Source: Pedobacter punctiformis (GTDB lineage Bacteria; Bacteroidota; Bacteroidia; Sphingobacteriales; Sphingobacteriaceae). From it: a stretch of 64,000 bases of DNA. The notes under the pieces are model-generated. The model had not been told where the DNA came from, did not search any database, and saw nothing but the letters and a program-made list of their open reading frames with translations. Both the position numbers and the translations under genes were made by a program. The stretch spans positions 558,001-622,000 of the forward strand of contig NZ_JAPWGM010000001.1 of NCBI RefSeq assembly GCF_027213715.1, read 5' to 3'. This document shows, in pieces, positions 10,301 to 18,892 of this stretch (its first letter is position 1; every line of letters starts with the position of its first letter).

Positions 10301-11569
10301 GGCAAAGTTGTCTGTTCCGCTGGTTGCACCGCCTGTTGACTGGAAATAAGAAATAACATCGTTAGAGTTTGTAAACCTTGCCGTTGCTGGAAGATTTTGA
10401 AGCAAATTATTAGATTGCTGTGTAAATCCATTTGCAGTTGAACCGGCAGGTAATACCGAAGTGCCTCCTAATAAACCAGTATTGTAAGGTGTATTTTCGC
10501 CCAAATCCAGTAAACCTAATACATCCCTTGAATCTGTTGTGCTACCTGATTTATTGGTAATCCAAACCTCAATTTTTGTAATCTGAACCGGAGAGGTAAT
10601 AATCGGGGCATTAATTAAATTTTTATTGTAGTTATTGCGGAAATACTGTGCTAAGAAATAGTGCCTGTTCGCCTCGTAAGCATCGGCGCTAACGGTAAAA
10701 GGATTTTGCTGAGATCCGTTTGTAATGTTAATCTGTCTTGATTGAGATTTCTGCTGGGTATAAACACTTGTTACATTCAGTTTTCCAAATTGCAACTGCG
10801 TTTTTACCCCAAACAGCGCTTGCGTACCGGTAATTAAACTGGTATTCAGCGGCATACTTACGTTACCAACCTCAATTTTTTTGATAATTTCATCAGGCGA
10901 ACCTGTGTATTCAAGCTTAATCTGATTTTCAAAATCAAACTGAGCCTCTGTATTGTAATTACTCTTAATTTTTAATTTGGTACCAATATTACCAACAAGA
11001 TCCATCTGGATTCTCTGGTTAAAATCAAAATTGGTTTGTACCCTTTGACGTTCGTTAAAAAGTGGGTTTTCATTTTTATTAACCCGGCCTAAAAATGTAA
11101 GTTCTGCTTCTCCACGTGGCTGAATATCAATGGTTGTACCGCCAAAAAGTTTTTCAAAAGACTTACTGTTTACCTGAATCTGAGGGATAACACCCGTTGT
11201 TCTGATATCACTTAATTCTGCATTGGAAATGCTGCGCCAGTTTTCTCTTTTAATCTCACTATTAACCAAGCGCTGATATTCTTCGATGGTTAAATACTGA
11301 GTTTTGGTTACATACCTGTCGCCAATTAACTCTTTAACAACATAGCGTTTGTTTTTAGCGTCGTATTCTACAACTCTCTTCATGTTGCTCGGCAAAGGAT
11401 AAAATCCATTGGCTGATGAGCTTATACCGAGCAGTTGTTTTTCGCGTAAACTGAAGTTATTTTTGGATATAGAGGTGTCCGCTTTGCCGGGAACAACCTG
11501 TGAAAAGGCGTTTAAAGTAGCAAGTAGGAAAAATGGGATGAGAAATAGGTGTGTAAATATTCTCTTCAA
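4373..11569 (-). CDS. sprA: SprA, giant outer-membrane translocon of the type IX secretion system
   Basis: The 2398-residue protein is close to the length known for SprA/Sov, the very large barrel that forms the T9SS outer-membrane channel and is needed for gliding in Flavobacterium. It has a signal peptide (about 1-23, ending AFSQ), an N-terminal region with SprA_N-like character, and long stretches of alternating strands to a phenylalanine-rich C-terminal strand (SLRFTFN). The start is the TTG at 11569; an in-frame TAA lies three codons upstream and there is no ATG nearby that keeps the signal peptide. It lies 12 bp after ruvA, within a maeB-ruvA-sprA-gcvH-vanZ run that I recall as conserved in Bacteroidota. 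Other T9SS core genes (gldK-N, porV) are not in the window. Confidence 0.93.
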   Translation of the reverse strand: MKRIFTHLFLIPFFLLATLNAFSQVVPGKADTSISKNNFSLREKQLLGISSSANGFYPLPSNMKRVVEYDAKNKRYVVKELIGDRYVTKTQYLTIEEYQRLVNSEIKRENWRSISNAELSDIRTTGVIPQIQVNSKSFEKLFGGTTIDIQPRGEAELTFLGRVNKNENPLFNERQRVQTNFDFNQRIQMDLVGNIGTKLKIKSNYNTEAQFDFENQIKLEYTGSPDEIIKKIEVGNVSMPLNTSLITGTQALFGVKTQLQFGKLNVTSVYTQQKSQSRQINITNGSQQNPFTVSADAYEANRHYFLAQYFRNNYNKNLINAPIITSPVQITKIEVWITNKSGSTTDSRDVLGLLDLGENTPYNTGLLGGTSVLPAGSTANGFTQQSNNLLQNLPATARFTNSNDVISYFQSTGGATSGTDNFAKLTYARKLTEREYTFQPQLGYISLNNPLNSDEVLAVAYRYTYNGVEYQVGEFSTDVTFDANNPKVLFAKMLKNETTKVNLPTWDLMMKNIYSIGGYQISNQNFRLDIYRIDNQTGVETPIMTEGQNLANKQWIGITELDRLNQQNERKPDGVFDFVTAGNAFGSFFSSPNSNNPNINSNASSGYSPNGVSTLINNTNTGYVTIDPTRGRIIFPVIEPFGKDLAAKFLPSEQALIDKYSFTALYDSTQTIAKQLFQNQNRYVLKGNYQSEFSSEFSLNSINVPAGSVKVSAGTIPLVEGVDFTVDYQGGRVSIINQALLSSGQPINITTENNELFGLQQRSLFGTRLDYRVNSKLNLGGTIMNLTEKPLTQKVNLGEEPTSNTIWGADINYSSPSRFLTKLVDKIPLISTKAPSSVSFYGEFAQLLPGHPKALNFAGSKNGVSYLDDFEASRSVIDLKSAIAWQLSGTPQLFGESTLVNDLAYGYNRARIAFYNIDPTFYNSSASTTPDNIRNNKNELSNHYVREVVEQEVFPFKETATGQALNITTLDVAYYPTVRGPYNYRPFGFKPDGSLLQPQNNWGGFQRKIETNDFEALNIGFIEFWVMDPFIYKPNSPGGDVYFNLGNISEDILKDGRKSLENGLPGSSDPGQYDETKWGRVPKLQPVVQAFDNNSETRKAQDVGLDGLSDANERTKFAAEINQIKGQLNAAAATVLDADPSSDNYSYFRGPALDQINAGILKRYEKYNGTEGNSKTSQQSQDELGIENSASTSLPDGEDINRDNNMTQSDEYFQYKVSMRPADLVVGQNFITDKVTSQVRLANGNTQAVSWYQFRVPIGSYQQKVGNIQDFKSIRFFRMFMTNFADTAIMRFAKLQLIRGEWREYNVKNTADQVIVDPALPVLTPDNSTIEVATVNIEENGKRSPIPYVTPPGILRERDYSNYRGDTRLNEQSLSVTVKNLRDGYGRAAFKTAYSDFRSYKHLEMFIHAEAVNNLVINNNDVAAFLRIGTDNQDNYYEYVLPLKITQPGTSDPDAIWPEDNRMDLDLKLFQNAKLARNVAKLSNGQPWPVNIPFSYSDGVRTIVVKGQPDMSKVRVYMLGVKNRLRDLTDPESDGQDKSVTVWFNELRLTEFDERGGWAATGRLNLKLADFADVNISASKSTIGFGTIDSKVGDRNRADNVLLDVSSAVELGKFLPQKSGVKIPMFVSYSKQISTPQYNPRTPDIELKNALDQSTKAQKDSILNFAQDYTVRRSINFTNVRKERTNNTKPVHLWDIENFAASYAYTQYNHRDFINQSSLQNTYRASLQYNYSKESKSIAPFEKIIKSNMLALLKDFNISLFPSAINFRVDVDRLYSENTLRNNDPNNVIPQFQNGYGTTYNKNFRMSRIYGVAWNLTRSLQLDFNATNYSIIDEPDGRIQGSKRDTVWQNLIRLGRTTDYNHNLNVTYNLPIDKIPGLNWISVKTRYGTNFNWQTEPLSTMLDPNINLGNTIQNSRNLQINPTLNLTTLYNKFGFIRKAGNDQAGGKAKNFFIGLLTSLKNINAAYTQTKGIYLPGYLPKTRFFGLDNFGAPGLGFVFGSQRDIREMAVNSGWITADTLQTNLYINTMREDLNITGQLEPIRDLRITLRANKVQSKNYSSNFRYISSASTFGNLSAITSGDYSISYIALGTAFKENNSSVISTLFNQFMANRLIISRRLGARNPNSSGNSVGGYADGYGKESQDVLVSAFMAAYTGKDAGSSKLNSFPSIPLPNWNLTYSGLTRIPFIADRLSSVDIRHGYRSTYNINGFNSLLRYDENNGFSNIRDANQNFLPEYQFAQVTISEYFSPLIGIDTRFKNNITASFELNRSRLLGLSLANSQLAQLSENNMVFGLGYRTNKFRFPFGWFKSVKMDNNMDFKLDVAIRDNKTVIYRADVSTSEISSGAKNITLRPSVDYVLNQKFNIKLFYDSNITKPYTSQTFNTSFSNFGFSLRFTFN

Positions 11570-11581
11570 AGGCCGTTAAGT

Positions 11582-12166
11582 CTATAATTTTTTTAAAGCT
11601 TGTTTAATTAGTTGCTCTACCGAAAGCGTTTCCCCAGTCTCTTTTAATATCTGATCAATAGTTTTTTCGGCGGTTTGTTTGGCAAATCCGAGCATTACCA
11701 GTGCTGATAACGCTTCGTCTTTAATTGTATTGTGTTGAGGCATGGAAATTAATGAATCTACGCCTTCTTTTTTCAATTTATCTTGTAGTTCTAACACTAA
11801 ACGCTGTGCCGTTTTAGCACCCAAGCCCTTAATTCGCTGAATTAAAGGAAGGTCTGCATGTACAATTGCACTTTGTATTTCTACAGGAGTAATTGAGGAT
11901 AAAATCATCCGTCCGGTATTAGGCCCAATGCCAGATACTGAAATCAGATGTAAAAATAAACGGCGTTCGCCCTCATCGGCGAACCCGTATAATGTATGTG
12001 CATCTTCTTTTACATGCAACCAGGTATACAACTTACACCTTTCTGATTCACCAAGGTTGCTATATGTATTTAAAGATATATTAATGTGATAACCTATACC
12101 TCCGGCCTCCACCACAACATAAGCCGGATTTTTGAAGACTAATTTACCATCGATATAGGCGTACAT
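11582..12166 (-). CDS. ruvA: Holliday junction branch migration protein RuvA
   Basis: RuvA binds four-way DNA junctions and loads the RuvB motor during recombination repair. The 194-residue length is standard. The N-terminal OB domain (MYAYIDGKLV...), the helix-hairpin-helix region with SGIGPNTGRMILS and RIKGLGAKTAQRLVLELQDKL, and the small C-terminal domain III that contacts RuvB (about 148-194) are all present. It lies 6 bp after maeB and 12 bp before sprA on the same strand, so it is likely co-transcribed with them. ruvB and ruvC are not nearby. Confidence 0.95.
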   Translation of the reverse strand: MYAYIDGKLVFKNPAYVVVEAGGIGYHINISLNTYSNLGESERCKLYTWLHVKEDAHTLYGFADEGERRLFLHLISVSGIGPNTGRMILSSITPVEIQSAIVHADLPLIQRIKGLGAKTAQRLVLELQDKLKKEGVDSLISMPQHNTIKDEALSALVMLGFAKQTAEKTIDQILKETGETLSVEQLIKQALKKL

Positions 12167-12172
12167 ATTGTA

Positions 12173-14491
12173 TTACTTCTTAGTTGTTTTTCCAAATATA
12201 CCTTTTCGTTTCGATGTTCCTGCAATTTCTTCTTTCGCTTGCACATCAACAACAGCAATGGTAACCATATTTACAATTTCACGTACCGAACTTCCCAGCT
12301 GAACAATATGTACCGGTTTGTTTAATCCTAATAAAATCGGACCAACCGCTTCCGCCCCACCTAATTCCTGTAAAAGTTTGTAAGCAATGTTGCCTGATTC
12401 TAAGTTAGGAAAAATTAAAGTATTTGCGGGTGCATCTGCCAATGTACTGAAAGGAAAATTATCTTTCAGCAATTCATTATTAATGGCAAAGTTTCCCTGC
12501 ATTTCTCCGTCAACCACTACTTCAGGATGATTTTTATGAAGAATTTTTACGGTTTCTCTTACTTTATTCGGTATTACACCATCATTTGAACCAAAGTTAG
12601 AATACGAAAGTAAAGCTACACGTGGTTTAATGTTAAATTGTTTTACAGATTTATCAAGCAATAAAGTAATATCAACCAGCTCTTCTGCCGTTGGATCAAC
12701 GTTTACTGTGGTATCACCAAAGAAAACAGGGCCTTTTTTGGTCATCATCATGTACATACCCGCCACACGTTTAACACCTGGCTCAACTCCAATTACCTGC
12801 AAAGCCGGCTTAATAGTTGATCCATAGTCTTTAGTTAAACCAGAAATCATTGCATCTGCTTCACCAAACTCGACCATTGAAGCACCAAAATAATTACGGT
12901 CACGCAAAAGTTTAGTTGCATCATTTAAGGAAATGCCTTTACGCTGACGTTTTTTAAATAATGCCTCCGCATATTTTTTAGTTTTTTCAGGTTCCTGCAT
13001 CTGATCGATGATTTGAACACCTTCTAATTCTAATCCATGCTCATTGATAATAGACTGGATTTTTTCTTTATTTCCTAAAAGAATAGGAATTGCAATATTA
13101 TCGTCGTTTACAATTTGAGCTGCTTTTAAAATTTTATAGTTATCTGCCTCAGCAAAAACCACCCGCTTAGGATCAGATTTAGCTTTAATGGTGATGGCAC
13201 GCATAATGGCATCATCCAAACCTAATCTTTTCCTTAATTCTTCCGAATAAGCATCCCAGTCGGTAATAATTTTACGGGCAACACCACTTTCTATTGCCGC
13301 TTTTGCTACCGCAATAGATACTTCGGTAATTAACCTGAAATCTACCGGTTTAGGAATAATATAATCTTTACCAAATTTTAAATTACGGGCGTTGTAAGCT
13401 AAGTTTACAGCCTCCGGAACAGATTTTTTAGCCAGTTCAGCAATGGCTTTAACCGCAGCAATTTTCATTGGCTCGTTAATTCCTGTTGCACGAACATCCA
13501 AAGCACCACGGAAAATATAAGGGAAACCTAAAACATTATTCACCTGGTTAGGATAATCAGAACGGCCGGTTGCCATAATGATGTCTTTACGGGTACCTAT
13601 GGCCAATTCGTAAGCAATTTCCGGATTAGGGTTTGCCATAGCAAAAACGATAGGGTTTTTAGCCATAGAGCTTAACATTGGCGCTGTAACACAATCAGCA
13701 GAAGATAAACCGATAAACACATCCGCATCTTTCAATGCTTCTTCTAAAGTGCTTATTTTTCTGTCTGTTGCAAACTCAGCTTTAATCTCATCCAGTACTT
13801 CACGATCTTTACGAATCACACCAGAGCGATCGCACATCACGATATTTTCTTTTTTCGCACCTAAAGAAACGTATAATTTTGTACATGAAATTGCAGCTGC
13901 ACCGGCACCGTTAACCACAATTTTAATCTTATCCATTTTCTTTTTCTGGATTTCGCAGGCGTTAATTAATGCGGCTGCAGATATAATTGCGGTACCATGC
14001 TGATCGTCATGCATAACCGGAATATTCATTTCTTCTTTTAAGCGGCGCTCGATTTCAAAACACTCAGGCGCTTTAATATCTTCCAGATTTACACCTCCAA
14101 AAGTTGGCTCTAAGGCTTTAACGATTTTAACAAAATCATCTACATTTTTGGTGTCAAGCTCCAAATCGAAAACATCGATATCGGCAAAAATTTTGAAAAG
14201 TAATCCTTTACCTTCCATAACTGGTTTTCCTGCTTCAGGACCTATGTCTCCAAGGCCTAAAACGGCTGTACCGTTACTAATTACCGCAACAAGGTTTCCT
14301 TTTGCGGTATATTTATAAACATCTTCTTTATTTTCTGCAATTTTTAAGCATGGCTCGGCTACACCTGGCGAATAGGCCAAAGTTAAATCGCGTTGTGAGT
14401 TTGTCGGTTTAGTCGGTACAACTTGTATCTTTCCCGGGCGACCCTGCGAGTGGTAATCCAGCGCATCTTGCTTTCTATTGGTTTTGCTCAT
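12173..14491 (-). CDS. maeB: NADP-dependent malic enzyme with C-terminal phosphotransacetylase-like domain
   Basis: This 772-residue protein joins a malic enzyme (about 1-430) to a phosphate acetyltransferase-like domain (about 440-760), the usual MaeB arrangement. The catalytic region is visible as [17 protein letters not shown] and HDDQHGTAI, and the dinucleotide site as NGAGAAA. It decarboxylates malate to pyruvate with NADP reduction. In related enzymes the C-terminal domain is not catalytic but allosteric, responding to acetyl-CoA. It is the first gene of the run that continues with ruvA and sprA. The upstream 156 bp (14492-14647) contains its promoter region. Confidence 0.93.
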   Translation of the reverse strand: MSKTNRKQDALDYHSQGRPGKIQVVPTKPTNSQRDLTLAYSPGVAEPCLKIAENKEDVYKYTAKGNLVAVISNGTAVLGLGDIGPEAGKPVMEGKGLLFKIFADIDVFDLELDTKNVDDFVKIVKALEPTFGGVNLEDIKAPECFEIERRLKEEMNIPVMHDDQHGTAIISAAALINACEIQKKKMDKIKIVVNGAGAAAISCTKLYVSLGAKKENIVMCDRSGVIRKDREVLDEIKAEFATDRKISTLEEALKDADVFIGLSSADCVTAPMLSSMAKNPIVFAMANPNPEIAYELAIGTRKDIIMATGRSDYPNQVNNVLGFPYIFRGALDVRATGINEPMKIAAVKAIAELAKKSVPEAVNLAYNARNLKFGKDYIIPKPVDFRLITEVSIAVAKAAIESGVARKIITDWDAYSEELRKRLGLDDAIMRAITIKAKSDPKRVVFAEADNYKILKAAQIVNDDNIAIPILLGNKEKIQSIINEHGLELEGVQIIDQMQEPEKTKKYAEALFKKRQRKGISLNDATKLLRDRNYFGASMVEFGEADAMISGLTKDYGSTIKPALQVIGVEPGVKRVAGMYMMMTKKGPVFFGDTTVNVDPTAEELVDITLLLDKSVKQFNIKPRVALLSYSNFGSNDGVIPNKVRETVKILHKNHPEVVVDGEMQGNFAINNELLKDNFPFSTLADAPANTLIFPNLESGNIAYKLLQELGGAEAVGPILLGLNKPVHIVQLGSSVREIVNMVTIAVVDVQAKEEIAGTSKRKGIFGKTTKK

Positions 14492-14647
14492 TTCGTAACT
14501 TATTAGTGACGGCGCAAAGGTACAATTCTTTTACGAGGCAGAAAATAAATATACCTATCAAAAACATGACATAAAGTTGAGAAATGTTTATTCAATGATC
14601 TTATAATTTTCAAAAATGGCTAAACTGAATAATGATTCTGTTTTCAA

Positions 14648-17176
14648 TTAAACCCTTCCCATTACCGGATCTGTAAAACTTTCTTTACCTGTTTCTACTT
14701 TTCCTGCAAACCGCTGCATAAACAGGCTGTTTGCATTGGTTTTAATTTCAAAATCATACCAACCGTAACTGGATTGCAAATTCAAAATTATTACTTCTTC
14801 CGTCTTTGATTTTATTATTTTCTGCAAATTATTGCTTTTATAACCTAAGTCATTTATTTGAATATTTACAGCATTACTGCCTTCATTTTTTACAGTTAGC
14901 TTTACATTTCCTGTCGGAATTTTAGTTAACCGGTTCACCTCAGTTTCTGCGGTTATGGTTAACAGCGGATCGTTTGCTGTACCCATAAACTCCCGGTAAA
15001 AACCATTGGGACCATTTAGGCGGAGGTGATATTTTCCAGATTCAAAAGCATTTAAAGGCCAGTTATAACGTAATTCGTCATTTGCTTTTACGGCAAAAGA
15101 CCAGTTTCTGCAAATTTCTTCCGGTTGATTTTCAGCCTTGAAACTTCCTGGTGCATAAACCGTGAAAGGTGAACCCGCCGCCTGATCGTTAAAAATTTGG
15201 TTCCTGGCTGCCATATTAATCTGGAAACTTTGTTTATCATCCGAAAGTACGCCTCCAGCCAATAACTGATAGGGTAAAGCACAAGATTTACGGATACCTT
15301 TTTCTTGCTGTGACATTAATCCGGCAAATGTACCATTGCCTGCATTTTTAAGAGCAGCGTCCGAAATTGGTTTAAAACCCGTTGGTTCTTCTTTAAACTT
15401 AGCGTTATAAATGGTTTCTACAAAAGCATCCCGTTGCAAGAAAGGGAGTTGTGCCGATTTTGGATCAAAGGGCGCAAAAGCCGAAGTAAGGTTGCCCGAA
15501 ATTGCCCTTCGCCATTGACTGATGTTATCAATTTTAATCTTTTTGCTGTACTTCCTGTTTACAAATTCTTCTAAAAACTGAAGGGTTGAAGTGTGGTCAA
15601 AAACCTGCGAACACACTTTACCGCCCCTGCTCCATGGCGAGGCAATTAACATCGGCACCCTAAAACCTAAACCAATTGGTGCTTCCCGGGCTTGCTTTTC
15701 AGGCACACCTTGTTTTAATTCATTGGCCAAGCGTACATGCTCGATTTCTGTTTCAATTCCGTCAGAAACTTTTCCGGTTTCTGGTTTATTATTATCTGGA
15801 ATCGAAAATGGAGGTACGTGGTCGTAGTAGCCATCATTTTCATCATAAGTAACAATGAAAATGGTTTTCTTCCACACTTCCGGGTTTTTGGTTAAAATAT
15901 CCATCACTTCAGAAATGTACCATGCACCATACCACGGTGCACTCGGGTGGTCTGAAAAATTCTGTGGTCCGGCAAGCCAGGATACCGTTGGTAACTTTCC
16001 ATTATTCACATCTGCCCTAAACTGATGCAAAACATCACCTTCGGGTACAGTTACCTCACGTTCTTTACCCCCGTCATTATATTTTAAGGTTGAAATATTT
16101 CTATATCCCGGGTCTTTTTTATTAATTACAAAAGCACTGTAAAACAAATTTTTCTCCTGATCAGACAGTTTATCAAAGTTCTTTTTACTCCAAATCCCGA
16201 GTTCAGCAGTAGCCTCATCAAGTGCTTTTAATTTATTTTTAAGGTCTTTTTGAATTTTCTTCGAAGCTGCTTCACTGGAAGGGCTGGCTTCCTGAAGTTT
16301 ATTAATTTCAGCCGGTAATGTTTCGACTTGCTTTTGTAAACTTTCAACATATCTATCTTTAAACTTAACGTTGTAAGCTTTAAAAAATTCGAGCAGATTA
16401 CAGCCAAAATTCGAAAGCCATGCACGTTCTTCTCCTTTAAAACCACCACCGCAACTGGTTTCATTCTGATAAAATTTCCAGTTAATTTTATTTTCTTCCA
16501 GTAATTCGGGAAAAGTTTTCCAAACATGTTTGGTGTAGGCAAAATCATCATTCCTGATGTTCGCTTTAGGAATACCGTCTTCATCGTGGGTTATTTTCCC
16601 TGTCCAGAAAAAAGACCGGTTAGGGGTCGTACTGGTCATAGCTGAACAAAAGTTTTGATCGCAAACCGTGAAAGCATCTGCTAAAGCATAATTAAATGGT
16701 AAATCTTCACGGGTGTAATGTCCAAGCGTAAGTGGCATGTGGGCATAGTTTTTATTACCGGATTGCTTTGCCGATAGCCACTTATCGTATTTGCCCTGAT
16801 TATAGGCATCAACCTGGCTGGCACGCGAATGTGGCAGCGACCCCATCCAGGTTACTTTAGTGTCTTTTATATTTAATCTGAAAGGTGCGTAGGTATTTCC
16901 GGTAGCATCAGTTTGAAACCAAACGGGTTTTTTATCCGGAAGGTGTATGGCTCTGGGATCATTAAATCCTCTTACCCCCTGCAGCGTACCAAATGTGTGA
17001 TCGAATGACCGGTTTTCCTGCATCAGGATCACCACATGTTCTGCATCTAAAAACGTACTCCCCGGAGCCGGGTTTATAGCCAATGCTTTTTGAATAGATG
17101 AGGGCATTACAGTAGCTACACCTGCGGCGCCCGAAAGAAGTAAAGATTTACGTAGAAATTCTCTTCTGGTATCCAT
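14648..17176 (-). CDS. Phosphocholine-specific phospholipase C, Tat-exported
   Basis: This is an 842-residue member of the PlcH/PlcN family in the alkaline-phosphatase-like superfamily. The N-terminus carries a twin-arginine signal (DTRREFLRKS, then a hydrophobic stretch ending about residue 33). Active-site stretches are visible as MQENRSFDHTFGTL near residue 53 and YDENDGYYDHVPPF in the middle. Two C-terminal DUF756-type beta domains (about 650-840) complete the family layout. It should hydrolyse phosphatidylcholine or sphingomyelin-like phospholipids outside the cytoplasmic membrane, giving phosphocholine. Substrate range is inferred from family only; similar genes in soil Bacteroidota may serve phosphate scavenging. 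No PlcR-type chaperone is adjacent. Confidence 0.88.
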   Translation of the reverse strand: MDTRREFLRKSLLLSGAAGVATVMPSSIQKALAINPAPGSTFLDAEHVVILMQENRSFDHTFGTLQGVRGFNDPRAIHLPDKKPVWFQTDATGNTYAPFRLNIKDTKVTWMGSLPHSRASQVDAYNQGKYDKWLSAKQSGNKNYAHMPLTLGHYTREDLPFNYALADAFTVCDQNFCSAMTSTTPNRSFFWTGKITHDEDGIPKANIRNDDFAYTKHVWKTFPELLEENKINWKFYQNETSCGGGFKGEERAWLSNFGCNLLEFFKAYNVKFKDRYVESLQKQVETLPAEINKLQEASPSSEAASKKIQKDLKNKLKALDEATAELGIWSKKNFDKLSDQEKNLFYSAFVINKKDPGYRNISTLKYNDGGKEREVTVPEGDVLHQFRADVNNGKLPTVSWLAGPQNFSDHPSAPWYGAWYISEVMDILTKNPEVWKKTIFIVTYDENDGYYDHVPPFSIPDNNKPETGKVSDGIETEIEHVRLANELKQGVPEKQAREAPIGLGFRVPMLIASPWSRGGKVCSQVFDHTSTLQFLEEFVNRKYSKKIKIDNISQWRRAISGNLTSAFAPFDPKSAQLPFLQRDAFVETIYNAKFKEEPTGFKPISDAALKNAGNGTFAGLMSQQEKGIRKSCALPYQLLAGGVLSDDKQSFQINMAARNQIFNDQAAGSPFTVYAPGSFKAENQPEEICRNWSFAVKANDELRYNWPLNAFESGKYHLRLNGPNGFYREFMGTANDPLLTITAETEVNRLTKIPTGNVKLTVKNEGSNAVNIQINDLGYKSNNLQKIIKSKTEEVIILNLQSSYGWYDFEIKTNANSLFMQRFAGKVETGKESFTDPVMGRV

Positions 17177-17310
17177 GTTTTGTCTAGAAATAATTTATGG
17201 CAAGTTTAAACCAATATAATTTTATCTAAACGCAATAAAGGTTAACTAAATGTTAATCAACAGCATTGTTACATATTGCTGCTATAGCATTTAAATTTCC
17301 TGATGTTTTT

Positions 17311-18711
17311 TTAACCTCTGCTGATCTTTAAAATCATACCCGGATGTAAACCTGCTTTGGGTAAACGATTATCACGTTTAATCTGATAGACTGTTACACC
17401 ATCAAATTTCTCTGCTATTTCTGATAATGTATCGCCTACCTTAACCCTGTAACTCAAATAAGAAGATGGAGCCTTTAAACGGGTGCGTGTTTTAGTGTAA
17501 ACTTTTAATTTTTGCCCCGGAACGATGGTTTTACTTTTCAATCCGTTCCAAACCCTTAAATCCTGTAACTCCACTCCGTATTTATCAGCAACCATGTTTA
17601 AGTTTTGACCCGGTGTAACTTTATGATAAAGTACATTTGCTGAAACTACACTTGCCGATTTCCGCTTTCTTAAATCACGCACATCATCTGTACTTGCCTG
17701 ATAAATCCGGGTATCTATATCCAGATTTGTATTTAATACTTCGTAAATACCGGCGTAGTCAACATCTTTAAGTTTCGGCATTATAATCCGCCTAGGAAGA
17801 TCGTCAGTACCATTTACAATTTTCTTCTTATACGATGGATTTAACGCAAACAATACTTCTTCCTCAACATTTAAAGCCCTGGCCAGCATAGGTAAAGAAA
17901 CAAAACGATTTACCTGTACGGTGTCGGTTTTTAAAAATAGATTGCAAGCCTGGGCTGTTATTTGATGTTTACCGGCATAATTCATCACATAAATAGCCGC
18001 AATAAAGGCTGGTACATAGTTTCGGGTTTCCTTTGGTAAAAACGGTCTGATTGCCCAAAAATCTCTTGACCCTGCTTTATCAATGGCCCGGGTTACGTTT
18101 CCTTTACCACAATTATATGCAGCAATGGCCAGCAGCCAATCTCCAAGTTCATCAAAAGCATCTCTAAAATAGGCCGCAGCCGCATAACTTGCCTGAATGG
18201 GATCTTTCCTTTCATCAACAAAGTTATCCATCTTTAATCCATAGGCTTTACCCGTACCAAACATAAACTGCCAGATGCCGGTTGCACCAACCCTTGATAT
18301 GGCATGCGGATTCATTTGAGATTCTACAATAGTTAAATATTTAATTTCCGTTGGCAGGTTATAATCTTTTAGTGCCTTATCAAAAATTGGAAAATAATAA
18401 CCCGATAAACCCAACATTTTGCCGAACATATCTTTACGCTTAGCATAAATATCAATGTATTGCTGTACATATTCGTTGTAAGGCAATGGAACGGTTTTGA
18501 CAATAGAATCCAGTCTGAGCTTATAAATATAATTTTGGCTCATCATTAATGGATTTTCAACAGTTACGGGAACTGCCACTGTATCCGTGTTAATGAAAAT
18601 ATTGTTCTGAACTTTGTGGAGGCTGTCTAATTTTAAGATTTGTTGTGCAAAAACGGGGCTTATTAAGCCTGATAATACACAAACTGTTACAAAAAGTAAT
18701 TTTTTAATCAT
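17311..18711 (-). CDS. MltD-like membrane-associated lytic murein transglycosylase with two LysM domains
   Basis: The 466-residue protein has a signal peptide (about 1-22, ending VFAQ) and a lysozyme-like SLT domain (about 105-235). The catalytic glutamate is E130 in TIVESQMNP, followed by SRVGATGIWQFM and the AAYNCGKGNV motif. Two C-terminal LysM modules (about 361-406 and 419-464) bind peptidoglycan. It should cleave glycan strands to 1,6-anhydro-muropeptides in the periplasm. Compared with E. coli MltD the layout is the same, but no lipobox cysteine is seen, so it is probably soluble or peripherally held. It follows gatA by 181 bp on the same strand. Confidence 0.9.
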   Translation of the reverse strand: MIKKLLFVTVCVLSGLISPVFAQQILKLDSLHKVQNNIFINTDTVAVPVTVENPLMMSQNYIYKLRLDSIVKTVPLPYNEYVQQYIDIYAKRKDMFGKMLGLSGYYFPIFDKALKDYNLPTEIKYLTIVESQMNPHAISRVGATGIWQFMFGTGKAYGLKMDNFVDERKDPIQASYAAAAYFRDAFDELGDWLLAIAAYNCGKGNVTRAIDKAGSRDFWAIRPFLPKETRNYVPAFIAAIYVMNYAGKHQITAQACNLFLKTDTVQVNRFVSLPMLARALNVEEEVLFALNPSYKKKIVNGTDDLPRRIIMPKLKDVDYAGIYEVLNTNLDIDTRIYQASTDDVRDLRKRKSASVVSANVLYHKVTPGQNLNMVADKYGVELQDLRVWNGLKSKTIVPGQKLKVYTKTRTRLKAPSSYLSYRVKVGDTLSEIAEKFDGVTVYQIKRDNRLPKAGLHPGMILKISRG

Positions 18712-18892
18712 GGGCTATTTGTTTAATAATCCGTCAGTTAAAACTCAACAGGTTTTCTTTAAAGAATTCCAAAAGATTAACGGAACCGTACTGTTAAAAA
18801 AACGCCATTAACCCAAATCCTCTGGGCCGCAATACAACAATTTCTGCTTTCGCATTTAGAATTTGTTCCCTGCCTTGCAATGACGGTAATAC

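Noticed and set aside
18830..18892. A degenerate REP-like stretch resembling CGTCATTGCGAGG upstream of gatA's 3' end
   Set aside because: Only part of the motif is present (CCGTCATTGCAAGGCA on the minus strand) with no hairpin partner, so it is not called as a repeat.
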